A DNA stretch of 64,000 bases from Pigmentiphaga sp. (GTDB taxonomy: Bacteria > Pseudomonadota > Gammaproteobacteria > Burkholderiales > Burkholderiaceae_B), in assembly GCA_023228945.1 (NCBI GenBank), contig JALOAI010000014.1, positions 80,689 to 144,688 of the forward strand, written 5' to 3'. Below are positions 36,819 to 45,573 of this stretch, in pieces. The position numbers were made by a program, and so were the translations under genes. Positions within the stretch are counted from its first letter, which is position 1. Every line of letters starts with the position of its first letter. A model generated the notes under the pieces. That model was given only the letters and a program-made list of their open reading frames with translations, was not told the DNA's origin and did not search any database.

Positions 36819-37805
36819 CTACAAAACGAGAAGCATGGCCAGGGGCGCGACCGGCAGCACGGCGTCGATGCGGTCGAGCACGCCGCCGTGCCCCGGCAGC
36901 AGTTGGCTGGAATCCTTGCGGCCGGCACGTCGCTTGAGCAGTGATTCGAACAAATCGCCCGCGATCGAGAGAGCAGCCAGCACCAGCGCCCAGATAAGCG
37001 CCCCGCCCCAGCCCCAGACTTGCCGCAGGTCGGACGCCAGCGTACGCCAGTTCCATTGTTCGCCGGCCCAGGCGAGCACGGCCACCAGGATCAAGACGCC
37101 GGCGACTCCGCCCAGCGCTCCCGACCAGGTTTTACCCGGACTGATGCGCGGCGCGAGCTTGGCGCCGCCCGCCGCCCTGCCCACGAAATAGGCCGTGATA
37201 TCGGCCGTCCACACGATGCCTAGCAATGACAGCAAATAGAAAAAACCACGATCGTAGGCCGCCAGCAGCGCGGCGCCGGCGGCCGGCAGGGCCAGGAGCC
37301 CGAAGACCGTGAGCAGCAGGCTGAACGGCGGGCCATCGACCTTGGCCACGGCGAGGTACAGGCAGGCTACCACCCAACCGATCGCGGCCCATAGCCAAAG
37401 TCGGCCGAAGATCAGCCCCAGAATGGCCTCGCGCTCGGCGGAGCCCGCCACAAAAAGGTCGGTACTTTCGCCAAGCACCTCGACGAGCACCGCTCCAAGG
37501 TAGGCGTAGTCGAGCCAAAGCCGCAGAAACAGGGCCACGGCCACGGCCACCGTGAAGGCCGTGAAAATGCGGCGCCAGCCTTCGGTTTGGCGCAGGATCA
37601 ATTGCGGCCACGACGGCGGCTCGCCGATCTCGGCGGCCTCGAGGCCCTGCGTCCGGGTGGCCAGGGTCATGCGCCACCACTCGAACAGGCCGAGCACCAG
37701 TACCAGGAGCAGGAATAAAGCCAGGGGGAGAAGGCCGGGCGCCGCGAGGACCGCCAACAACACGACCAGCAACACCACGGCGGTTATCACGCGCTGCCGC
37801 AACAC
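36819..37805 (-). CDS. cdsA: Phosphatidate cytidylyltransferase
   Basis: A polytopic inner-membrane enzyme of about 328 residues making CDP-diacylglycerol from phosphatidate and CTP. Multiple hydrophobic segments are followed by WTADITAYFVGRAAGG and the complete CDS signature SLLKRRAGRKDSSQLLPGHG then GVLDR near the C-terminus. No suitable ATG exists; the GTG at 37805 (GAGG nine bases upstream, five bases after the uppS stop) gives a hydrophobic N-terminus as expected. It is about 45 residues longer than E. coli CdsA because of extra loop sequence around residues 50-75 and 110-130. Confidence 0.93.
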   Translation of the reverse strand: MLRQRVITAVVLLVVLLAVLAAPGLLPLALFLLLVLVLGLFEWWRMTLATRTQGLEAAEIGEPPSWPQLILRQTEGWRRIFTAFTVAVAVALFLRLWLDYAYLGAVLVEVLGESTDLFVAGSAEREAILGLIFGRLWLWAAIGWVVACLYLAVAKVDGPPFSLLLTVFGLLALPAAGAALLAAYDRGFFYLLSLLGIVWTADITAYFVGRAAGGAKLAPRISPGKTWSGALGGVAGVLILVAVLAWAGEQWNWRTLASDLRQVWGWGGALIWALVLAALSIAGDLFESLLKRRAGRKDSSQLLPGHGGVLDRIDAVLPVAPLAMLLVL

Positions 37806-37810
37806 GGTGC

Positions 37811-38596
37811 TCAGCCTCGCTGCGCCGCCGCAGCGGCCGCCGCGGCAAGCTGGGCGCTGGTCCGGCCAAAGCGCCGCTCGCGCTGCCGATACCAGGTGAA
37901 GGCCTCGGCCAGCGCCTCGCGATCGAAGTCGGGCCAGAAACGGTCGGTGAAATACAGCTCGGTATAGGCCAGCTGCCAGATCATGAAGTTGGAAATACGC
38001 TGCTCGCCGCCCGTACGGATGAACAGATCGGGCTCGGGCGCATAGGCCATGGCCAGGTAGGGCGCCATATCCTCTTCGGTAATGCTTTCCGGATCGGCAG
38101 CCAGTTCGGGCCGCGCACGCAACAGCTGGTGGAAAGCATTGAGGATGTCCCATCGACCGCCGTAATTGGCGGCAATGGTGAGATGAAGGTGATCGTTGCC
38201 CGCCGTACGAGCTTCGGCCTTGCGGATGCTCTCGCGCAACTTGGGCTCGAAGGCAGAGGTGTCGCCAACCACCCGCAGGCGCACTCCACGCCTTTCGAGC
38301 CGGCTCACCTCGCGCTCCATCACCCGCAGGAACAAACCCATCAAGTAAGAGACTTCGTCGGCCGGCCGCCGCCAGTTCTCGGAACTGAAGGCAAACAAGG
38401 TGAGGTACTCGACACCGGCCTGCGAACAGCCTTCGACCATCGCCCGCACGGTTTCCACGCCGCGCGCATGCCCGGCCACACGGGGCAAGTGGCGACGAGT
38501 GGCCCAGCGGCCGTTGCCGTCCATGATGATGGCGACATGCCGGGGCACGTCGCCCGCGGCGGGAATCGCGAGCGTGGAACTAGAGAGCGATGGCAT
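37811..38596 (-). CDS. uppS: Undecaprenyl diphosphate synthase (cis-prenyltransferase)
   Basis: A 261-residue cytosolic enzyme that adds eight isopentenyl units to farnesyl diphosphate to make the C55 carrier lipid precursor. VAIIMDGNGRWA holds the Mg-binding aspartate, FSSENWRRP and RTGGEQRISNFMIWQLAYTE complete the active-site motifs. An Ala-rich tail (residues 247-258) is unusual but harmless looking. It lies between frr and cdsA. Confidence 0.97.
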   Translation of the reverse strand: MPSLSSSTLAIPAAGDVPRHVAIIMDGNGRWATRRHLPRVAGHARGVETVRAMVEGCSQAGVEYLTLFAFSSENWRRPADEVSYLMGLFLRVMEREVSRLERRGVRLRVVGDTSAFEPKLRESIRKAEARTAGNDHLHLTIAANYGGRWDILNAFHQLLRARPELAADPESITEEDMAPYLAMAYAPEPDLFIRTGGEQRISNFMIWQLAYTELYFTDRFWPDFDREALAEAFTWYRQRERRFGRTSAQLAAAAAAAAQRG

Positions 38597-38620
38597 AGGA
38601 TCTCGGCCGGTCCGCGGGCA

Positions 38621-39181
38621 TCAGATCGTCATGATCTCGGCTTCCTTCTTGCTTACCACCTTATCGATCTCGGCCACGAAGCGATCCGTTAGCTTTTGAA
38701 TGTCGTCCTGGCCGCGGCGTTCGTCGTCTTCCGAGATGGTTTTATCTTTGACGAGCTTTTTGAGCTGGTCGTTGGCGTCGCGGCGCAGGTTGCGCACGGC
38801 GACCTTGGCGTTTTCGCCCTCACTCTTGACGACCTTGGTGAGATCACGGCGACGCTCTTCGGTGAGCGCCGGCATGGGCACCCGGATGGAATCGCCGGCC
38901 GATTGCGGATTGAGGCCGAGATCCGACTCGCGGATGGCTTTATCGACGATCTGGCCCATGGATTTTTCCCAGACCTGCACGCCCAGCGTGCGGGCATCGA
39001 TCAGGGTGACGTTGGCGACCTGGCTGATGGGCACCAGGCTGCCGTAGTACTCGACCTGAACATGATCGAGCAGGCCGGTGTGGGCACGGCCGGTACGGAC
39101 TTTGGAGAGGTCGGTCTGCAGGGCTTCGAGAGTTTTGGCCATGCGGGACTCGGCACTGTTTCTGACGTCGGCGACGCTCAT
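38621..39181 (-). CDS. frr: Ribosome recycling factor
   Basis: A 186-residue protein (185 in E. coli) that splits post-termination ribosomes together with EF-G. MSVADVRNSAESRMAKTLEA, the KVRTGRAH segment, and the conserved VPMPALTEERRRDLTKVVK are all visible, with the family C-terminus (IDKVVSKKEAEIMTI). The start at 39181 follows GAGGAAATATCGC; the longer open frame is not supported. It lies 11 bp after pyrH. Confidence 0.97.
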   Translation of the reverse strand: MSVADVRNSAESRMAKTLEALQTDLSKVRTGRAHTGLLDHVQVEYYGSLVPISQVANVTLIDARTLGVQVWEKSMGQIVDKAIRESDLGLNPQSAGDSIRVPMPALTEERRRDLTKVVKSEGENAKVAVRNLRRDANDQLKKLVKDKTISEDDERRGQDDIQKLTDRFVAEIDKVVSKKEAEIMTI

Positions 39182-39192
39182 GCGATATTTCC

Positions 39193-39930
39193 TCAGACGT
39201 GGACCAGGGTACCTTCGTCGTCGCCTTTGACGACGCGGCTCAGGGCCCCGGGTTTGTTGATGGAAAAAACCTTGATGGGCAGCTTCTGGTCGCGGCACAG
39301 CGCGAACGCGGTGGCGTCCATGATCTCGAGGCGGCGGATGATGGCCTCGTCGAAGCTGATGCGGCTATAGCGGGTAGCGGTGGGATCCTTGTTGGGATCG
39401 GCCGAATAAACGCCATCGACGCGGGTGGCCTTGAGCACCAGTTCGGCGCCGATCTCGGCGCCGCGCAGCGCGGCGGCGGTATCGGTGGTAAAGAAGGGGT
39501 TGCCCGTGCCGGCGGCGAAGATGACCACCTTGCCTTCTTCGAGGTAGCGCAAAGCCTTGGGACGGATGTAGGGCTCGACCACCTGCTCGATATTGAGCGC
39601 CGACTGTACCCGGGCGTCGATGTCGCGATGCTTGAGGGCGTCTTGCAGGGCAAGGGCGTTCATGATGGTCGCCATCATGCCCATGTAATCGGCGGTGGCG
39701 CGATCCATGCCCTGGGCGCCGGGCGCCACGCCGCGAAAAATGTTGCCGCCACCGATTACGATGGCCAGCTCGACGCCGAGACTGACGACATCGGCGATCT
39801 CGTCGGTCATGCGCATGATGGTGCTGCGGTTGATGCCGAAGGCATCATCGCCCATCAGGGCCTCGCCGGAGAGCTTGAGGAGAATGCGGCGAAAACTTGC
39901 GGGGCTGGGATTGGGGCTGGAGGCGGTCAT
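39193..39930 (-). CDS. pyrH: Uridylate kinase
   Basis: A 245-residue hexameric UMP kinase. RILLKLSGEALMGDDAFGIN, VIGGGNIFRG, GMDRATADYMGMMATIMNAL and VIFAAGTGNPFFTTDTAAAL are the characteristic motifs of the bacterial amino-acid-kinase-fold enzyme. The central region looks closely like Bordetella-type PyrH. It lies 99 bp after tsf and just before frr. Confidence 0.97.
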   Translation of the reverse strand: MTASSPNPSPASFRRILLKLSGEALMGDDAFGINRSTIMRMTDEIADVVSLGVELAIVIGGGNIFRGVAPGAQGMDRATADYMGMMATIMNALALQDALKHRDIDARVQSALNIEQVVEPYIRPKALRYLEEGKVVIFAAGTGNPFFTTDTAAALRGAEIGAELVLKATRVDGVYSADPNKDPTATRYSRISFDEAIIRRLEIMDATAFALCRDQKLPIKVFSINKPGALSRVVKGDDEGTLVHV

Positions 39931-40029
39931 GGCAGGGCGCTGGAATCTTATCGGGACGAACGGCCGGCGCCCCCGCTCCCGCGGACATGGCGGAAGCGGC
40001 GCGACGCCAGCCCCTCACGCGGGCTTTGA

Positions 40030-40911
40030 TCAGCCGCGCGCAGCAGCCTGTTGGGCCGCGACTTCGGCGGCGAAGTCGGTCGTCTTCTTCTCGATGCCTT
40101 CGCCCACGACGAACAAAACGAACTGCTGCACGCCGGCATTGCGCGACTTGAGCATCTGCTCGACGGTTTGCTTGTCGTCCTTGACAAAGGGTTGGGACAG
40201 AAGCGTAACCTCTTTCAGGAACTTCTGCACGGTGCCCTCGACCATTTTGGCGACGATCTCGGCGGGTTTGCCGGACTCGGCCGCCTTTTGCGTGGCGATC
40301 GAGCGCTCTTGCTCGATGTCGGCGGCGGGCACGCCGGCGGCATCCAGGGCGCGCGGACGCGTAGCGGCCACGTGCATCGCAACGTCTTTGCCGGTGGCGT
40401 CGTCGCCGGAATGCTCGACGAGCACGCCAATGCGGCCGCTGTGCACATAGCTGGACAACTGCTTGTCGGTTTGGATGCGGGAGAAGCGACGAATGGTGAC
40501 GTTTTCGCCGATTTTGCCCACCAAAGCCGAGCGCGTGGCCTCGACGGTGCCCTCGCCCATCGCGGAAGCGGAGAGCGCCTCGACATCGGCCGGGGCTTCT
40601 TCGGCGATCTTGCGGGCCAGATCGGCGACGAAAGCGATGAATTCGTCGTTCTTGGCGACGAAGTCGGTTTCGCAGTTGACTTCGATGATGGCGCCGGTTT
40701 TGGCGTCGTCGGCGATGAAGACGCCCACCAGGCCTTCGGCTGTCACACGAGCGGCGGCCTTGCTGGCCTTGTTGCCCAGCTTGACGCGCAGCAGTTCTTC
40801 GGCGCGCGCCAGATCGCCATCGGCCTCGGTCAGGGCCTTTTTGCATTCCATCATGGGCGCGTCGGTTTTTTCGCGCAGTTGCTTGACCATCGCGGCGGTG
40901 ATTTCGGCCAT
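40030..40911 (-). CDS. tsf: Elongation factor Ts
   Basis: A 293-residue guanine-nucleotide exchange factor for EF-Tu. The N-terminal UBA-like domain MAEITAAMVKQLREKTDAPM then MECKKALTEADGDL, the TDFVAKN motif that contacts EF-Tu, and the C-terminal coiled segment (LLSQPFVKDDKQTVEQML) are in the normal order. GGAG precedes the ATG at 40911. It follows rpsB by 154 bp, the universal rpsB-tsf pairing. Confidence 0.97.
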   Translation of the reverse strand: MAEITAAMVKQLREKTDAPMMECKKALTEADGDLARAEELLRVKLGNKASKAAARVTAEGLVGVFIADDAKTGAIIEVNCETDFVAKNDEFIAFVADLARKIAEEAPADVEALSASAMGEGTVEATRSALVGKIGENVTIRRFSRIQTDKQLSSYVHSGRIGVLVEHSGDDATGKDVAMHVAATRPRALDAAGVPAADIEQERSIATQKAAESGKPAEIVAKMVEGTVQKFLKEVTLLSQPFVKDDKQTVEQMLKSRNAGVQQFVLFVVGEGIEKKTTDFAAEVAAQQAAARG

Positions 40912-41065
40912 GTTCGCTCCTGGAATCGGTACGGGAATTAGCGGATGCGGTGGGGGCGGCAACCCAACGGGACCTGCCGCCCCCCCTTTATGCCTCGGCC
41001 CTGTGGCAGGCCGATGAAGCGCAGCGGGAGAGCCCCTGCGCTGACGGATCGGAGGCGCCGAAGGC

Positions 41066-41821
41066 TCAGGCCTCTTCGCGCACTTCGACGAATTCGTCGC
41101 CGCCGTCTTCGGCCACGGCCTCGACGACACCTTGCATGGCTTGCTCGCGGCCATCAAGGATGGCATCGGCGGCGCCGCGCAGGTACAGCGCGATCGCGCG
41201 GGCGGAGTCGTCGTTGCCCGGGATGACGTGGGCCACGCCGTCGGGCGAATGGTTGGTGTCGACCACGGCGACGACCGGGATGCCCAGCGAGCGGGCTTCG
41301 GCCACGGCGATCTTGTGGTAGCCGACGTCGATCATGAAGATGGCGTCGGGCAGGCCGTTGAGATCCTTGATGCCGCCGATCGACTTATTGAGCTTGTCGA
41401 TCTCGCGCGTGAACAGCAGAGCTTCTTTTTTGCTCATGCGCTCGAGGCCACCTTCGGCGATGGTGGCTTCCATGTCTTTCAGGCGCTTGATGGACGTCTT
41501 GACGGTCTTGAAGTTGGTGAGCATGCCGCCGAGCCAGCGGCTGTCGACGTAAGGCATGCCGCAACGGGCGGCTTCTTCGGCCACGAGCTCGCGGGCGGCG
41601 CGCTTGGTGCCCACGAACAGGATGCTGCCGCCGCGCGCGGCGAGCTGGCGCATGAACTTCATCGCCTCGTCGTACATCACCACCGTTTTTTCGAGGTTGA
41701 TGATGTGGATCTTGTTGCGATGGCCAAAGATGTAAGGGGCCATCTTGGGGTTCCAGAAGCGGGTTTGGTGGCCAAAGTGGACACCGGCTTCCAGCATTTC
41801 GCGCATGGAGACTGACGACAT
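41066..41821 (-). CDS. rpsB: 30S ribosomal protein S2
   Basis: A 251-residue S2 protein: MREMLEAGVHFGHQTRFWNP, FGHRNKIHIINLEKTV, and DAIFMIDVGYHKIAVAEARS then IPVVAVVDTNHSPDGVAHVI are the family signatures. It ends with an acidic tail. GGAG is seven bases before the ATG at 41821. It heads the minus-strand superoperon and is divergent from map; a strong leader hairpin lies 68-97 nt before the start. Confidence 0.98.
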   Translation of the reverse strand: MSSVSMREMLEAGVHFGHQTRFWNPKMAPYIFGHRNKIHIINLEKTVVMYDEAMKFMRQLAARGGSILFVGTKRAARELVAEEAARCGMPYVDSRWLGGMLTNFKTVKTSIKRLKDMEATIAEGGLERMSKKEALLFTREIDKLNKSIGGIKDLNGLPDAIFMIDVGYHKIAVAEARSLGIPVVAVVDTNHSPDGVAHVIPGNDDSARAIALYLRGAADAILDGREQAMQGVVEAVAEDGGDEFVEVREEA

Positions 41822-41888
41822 GAGTAAACTCCGAGGGTTGGGTCTGGTACCGTAGCGACACCACCGCAAAAACCCGAAGCCAGGCGCC

Positions 41889-41918
41889 CCGGCAACCGCG
41901 ATTTTCGCGCGGTGCCGG
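41889..41918 (-). promoter_or_regulatory. Hairpin in the rpsB leader, possible S2 autoregulatory element
   Basis: CCGGCAACCGCG (41889-41900) pairs with CGCGCGGTGCCGG (41906-41918) as an 11-bp stem with one bulged A. It would lie in the 5' leader of rpsB-tsf, where many bacteria carry an S2-binding feedback structure. Proximity is the only evidence that it has that role. Confidence 0.3.
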
Positions 41919-42067
41919 CCGCAGCCCTGGATCGCTAACCCGTTAATCTTGAATTGCCTTGAATTGCCTGAAAGACCCTCCAAGTATTCCGAGTAACTTC
42001 TTAACGACCGGCCTCGAATTTCGGCGGCAGCACCCTGGGGGGTACGGCACGCGTTTTTCGAAAAGCC

Positions 42068-42073
42068 TATAAT
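42068..42073 (+). promoter_or_regulatory. -10 box for map
   Basis: A perfect TATAAT lies 32 bp before the map start in an AT-rich stretch, 10 bases upstream of the expected transcription start. No good -35 hexamer is seen at 16-18 bp spacing (nearest is GGCACG), so the promoter may be weak or activator-dependent. Confidence 0.45.
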
Positions 42074-42104
42074 TCTATCATTTTTGGGAGCGCCCAGCCA
42101 GAGC

Positions 42105-42905
42105 ATGGCCATCATCACTTCCACCGCCGACATCGAAGCCATGCGCGCCGCCTGCCAGGCGGCCGCGAGCATCCTCGACTTCATCGCCCCGCACGTCAAG
42201 CCGGGCGTTACCACCGGACACCTCGACCAGTTGTGCCACCAGCGCATGCGCGAGCTCGGCGTCACGTCCGCCACGGTGGGCTACGCGCCCCCGGGCTATC
42301 CGCCCTTTCCCGGCGCCGTCTGCACCTCGGTCAACCATGTCGTCTGCCACGGTATTCCGGGCGACAAAGTCCTCAAGTCGGGCGACGTGCTGAACATCGA
42401 CGTCACGGTCATCAAGGATGGCTGGTTCGGCGACACCAGCCGGATGTTCGCGGTGGGCGAACCCTCCATCCTGGCGCGCCGGCTCTCCGACATCACCTAC
42501 GAGTGCATGTGGCTGGGCATCGCCCAGGTAAAACCCGGCGCCACGCTGGGCGACGTGGGCGCGGTGATCCAGCGGCATGCCGAACAGCATGGTTTTTCGG
42601 TGGTGCGCGAATTCTGCGGCCATGGCATCGGGCGCAACTTCCACGAAGACCCGCAAGTGCTGCACTACGGCAAGCGCGGCACCGGCGTCAAGCTGGTCGA
42701 AGGCATGGTGTTCACCATCGAGCCCATGATCAACGCCGGCCGGCGCGACATCCGCCAGCTCAACGATGGCTGGACGGTGGTCACCCGCGACCGCAGCCTG
42801 TCGGCGCAATGGGAACATACCGTGCGCGTCACCGCCGACGGCTACGACGTCCTCACGACCAGTCCCGAGATGCCGGCGCCACCGGCCATCCTCGAGGCCG
42901 CCTGA
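42105..42905 (+). CDS. map: Methionine aminopeptidase, type I
   Basis: A 266-residue cytosolic metalloprotease that removes the initiator methionine. The pita-bread fold motifs are present: HGIPGDKVLKSGDVLNIDVT, DGWFGDTSRMF, FCGHGIGRNFHEDPQVLHYG and VFTIEPMIN, with a late metal-ligand Glu in AQWEHTVRV. The start at 42105 removes seven poorly supported upstream residues. It is divergent from rpsB (a classical arrangement) and 9 bp upstream of glnD. Confidence 0.97.
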   Translation: MAIITSTADIEAMRAACQAAASILDFIAPHVKPGVTTGHLDQLCHQRMRELGVTSATVGYAPPGYPPFPGAVCTSVNHVVCHGIPGDKVLKSGDVLNIDVTVIKDGWFGDTSRMFAVGEPSILARRLSDITYECMWLGIAQVKPGATLGDVGAVIQRHAEQHGFSVVREFCGHGIGRNFHEDPQVLHYGKRGTGVKLVEGMVFTIEPMINAGRRDIRQLNDGWTVVTRDRSLSAQWEHTVRVTADGYDVLTTSPEMPAPPAILEAA

Positions 42906-42914
42906 GGCCCCGCC

Positions 42915-45509
42915 GTGTCCGCCCCCGCCGCCGCCGCTGCCTGCCACCACAGTGCCAGCATCATCGGCGAGCTGCGGGGCCGCTTCCGCCTGCAGCGTGA
43001 AGCGCTGCTCGCCACCTATCGCCACAATCTGCGTCCCGATGGCCTTCTGCAAGGTTTGCGACGCCTGGTCGATCAGATCATCCTCGAACTTCTCGCCGCG
43101 CATCCCCTGCCCCCGGGATGCGCCCTGGCCGCCGTGGGCGGTTACGGGCGCGGCGAGCTCTACCCCTACTCCGACGTCGACATCCTCGTCCTGCTGCCCG
43201 GCAACAGTCCGGCCGGCACCGAAGACGCCGTTTCGGCCCTGCTCACCGCGCTCTGGGACATCGGACTGGAGCCCGGGCACAGCGCCCGCACCATCGCCGA
43301 ATGCCTGACCGAGGCCCAGGCCGACATCACCGTCGAGACCGCCCTGCTCGAAGCGCGCTTTCTGGCCGGCAGCCGGCCGCTGATGCGCGACTTCACGCAG
43401 CAGCTGCTGCGCCAGCTCGATCCGCGCACGTTCTTCCGCGCCAAGCTGCTCGAGATGCAGCGGCGTCACATCCGCTACGAAAATACGCCGTACGCCCTCG
43501 AGCCCAATTGCAAAGAATCGCCCGGCGGCTTGCGCGACCTCCAGGTCATCCTCTGGATGGCGCGCGCCGCGGGCTATGGCCGCACCTGGAAACAAGTGGC
43601 CGACGCCGGCTTGCTCAACGCCGATGAGGCCCGGCAATTGCGGCGTGCGGGGCAGGCTTTCAAGCGGCTGCGCATCGAGCTGCATCTGCATGCCCGGCGC
43701 CGCGAAGACCGGCTGCTGTTCGATTACCAGCCCACTCTGGCGCAAACCTACGGCTTTGAAGCCCGCGCGGGGCGGCGGCCCTCCGAGCTGCTGATGCAGC
43801 AGTACTACCGCGCCGCCAAACTCGTGACCCAGCTCAACGCCATCCTGGTGCAGAACATCGAGGAGCGGCTCTTCGAGCCGCCTCCCGCGGCGCCCAAGCC
43901 CATCGATGAAGACTTCGTCAACCGTCACGGGCTGCTCGACGTCACGCTGGACGATGCCTTCGAGCGCAAGCCAACACTGTTGCTGCGCGCTTTCCTGGCG
44001 ATGCAGCAGCATCCCGAGCTGCACGGCATGTCGGTACGCGTGCTGCGCGGCATCTGGCAGGCCCGCACCCGGATCGACGCCCAGTTTCGCGCCAACCCGG
44101 TGCACCGCCGGCTTTTCATCACCATTCTGCAGCAACCTCGCGGCATCGTGCACGAACTGCGCCGCATGAACGACCTGAGCATCCTGCCGCGCTACCTGCC
44201 CGCCTTCCGCCGCATCGTCGGCCAGATGCAGCACGACCTGTTCCATGTGTATACGGTCGATCAGCACATACTGATGGTGGTGCGCAATCTGCGCCGCTTC
44301 ACCATGGCCGAGCACGCGCACGAGTACCCCCTGTGCAGCGATCTCATCGCCAACTTTGATCGCCATTGGCTGTTGTACGTGGCCGCCCTGTTCCACGACA
44401 TCGCCAAGGGTCGCGGCGGCGACCACTCCACGCTGGGTGCCCAGGAAGTTCGCCGCTTTGCCCGCCAGCACGGCTTGGAGCGCGAGGATTCCGATCTGCT
44501 CGAGTTCCTCGTCCGCGAACACCTGCTGCTCTCCACCGTGGCCCAGAAGCAGGATCTCTCCGACCCCCAGGTCATCCACGCTTTCGCCCGGCGCATGGGC
44601 AATGAACGCTACCTCACCGCGCTCTATCTGCTCACAGTGGCCGACATCCGCGGCACCAGTCCCAAAGTGTGGAACGGCTGGAAGGGCAAGTTGCTCGAGG
44701 ATCTCTTCCGCCAGACCCTCGCGGTGCTGGGCGGGCAGGCGGCCAGCGCCACCGCGGTGCTCAACCAGCGCAAGGAAGAAGCCATTCATCTGCTGCGCCT
44801 GGCCGGCCTGCGCGACGACGCCCGCGAAGCCCTCTGGCGGCAGCTCGACGTCGCCTACTTCCTGCGGCACGAAGCCAACGATATCGCCTGGCACACCCGC
44901 CACCTGTATCGCCGTGTCAACGCCACCGAACCGGTGGTGCGCGCCCGCCTCACCGAAAGCCCCGACAGTCTGCAGTTCGTCATTTACGCCCCCCAGCGGC
45001 CGGATCTGTTCGTCAGGCTCTGTGCCTGGTTCGACAGCCAGCGGCTGAGCATCCAGGATGCGCGCGTGCATACCACCCGGCACGGCTGGGCGCTGGACAA
45101 CTTCATCGTTCTCGCTCCCGGCCCCACCGAAGAGCCGCGCGCGCGGCTGGCGGTTCTCGAACACAACCTTGCCACGGCCCTCGCCGAGGCGCCGGCGCTA
45201 CCGGCCCACACCAGCTACGGCCGGGCGTCGCGCCGCTCCCGCACCTTTCCCATCACGCCATCGATCAAGCTGCATCCCGACGAACGCGGCCAGGCCTGGG
45301 TGCTCGACGTGGTGGCCGCCGATCGTCCGGGCCTTCTTTACGCGCTGGCGCGAGTGTTCGCCACGCACAGCGTGGTTCTGCACACCGCCAAGATCATCAC
45401 CCTGGGCGAACGCGTGGAAGACACCTTCGTCATCAGCGGCCCACCCCTGGACGGCGGCCGCCAGCAACTGCGTTTCGAAGAAGATCTGCTCGACGCGCTG
45501 CGCGGCTAG
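42915..45509 (+). CDS. glnD: Bifunctional uridylyltransferase/uridylyl-removing enzyme (PII modification)
   Basis: An 864-residue nitrogen sensor that uridylylates PII proteins at low glutamine and removes UMP at high glutamine. Domain order is standard: nucleotidyltransferase (GGYGRGELYPYSDVDILVLL, about residues 75-94), the GlnE-like helical part, the HD hydrolase (FHDIAKGRGGDHS, near residue 493), and two ACT glutamine-sensing domains (near 685-740 and 785-850, the second containing VVAADRPGLLYALARVFATH). The start is GTG at 42915, 9 bp after map. Confidence 0.96.
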   Translation: MSAPAAAAACHHSASIIGELRGRFRLQREALLATYRHNLRPDGLLQGLRRLVDQIILELLAAHPLPPGCALAAVGGYGRGELYPYSDVDILVLLPGNSPAGTEDAVSALLTALWDIGLEPGHSARTIAECLTEAQADITVETALLEARFLAGSRPLMRDFTQQLLRQLDPRTFFRAKLLEMQRRHIRYENTPYALEPNCKESPGGLRDLQVILWMARAAGYGRTWKQVADAGLLNADEARQLRRAGQAFKRLRIELHLHARRREDRLLFDYQPTLAQTYGFEARAGRRPSELLMQQYYRAAKLVTQLNAILVQNIEERLFEPPPAAPKPIDEDFVNRHGLLDVTLDDAFERKPTLLLRAFLAMQQHPELHGMSVRVLRGIWQARTRIDAQFRANPVHRRLFITILQQPRGIVHELRRMNDLSILPRYLPAFRRIVGQMQHDLFHVYTVDQHILMVVRNLRRFTMAEHAHEYPLCSDLIANFDRHWLLYVAALFHDIAKGRGGDHSTLGAQEVRRFARQHGLEREDSDLLEFLVREHLLLSTVAQKQDLSDPQVIHAFARRMGNERYLTALYLLTVADIRGTSPKVWNGWKGKLLEDLFRQTLAVLGGQAASATAVLNQRKEEAIHLLRLAGLRDDAREALWRQLDVAYFLRHEANDIAWHTRHLYRRVNATEPVVRARLTESPDSLQFVIYAPQRPDLFVRLCAWFDSQRLSIQDARVHTTRHGWALDNFIVLAPGPTEEPRARLAVLEHNLATALAEAPALPAHTSYGRASRRSRTFPITPSIKLHPDERGQAWVLDVVAADRPGLLYALARVFATHSVVLHTAKIITLGERVEDTFVISGPPLDGGRQQLRFEEDLLDALRG

Positions 45510-45573
45510 CCCGCCAGGCGCAAGCCCCCCGAAACCGGCTCATCCACCTCGAAGCCTGGCTTTGGGCGGCTGA

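Noticed and set aside
42078..45164. 1028-codon open frame antisense to map and glnD
   Set aside because: Both sense genes are unmistakable; the antisense translation is His/Gly/Gln-rich and has no domain. It is a composition artefact.
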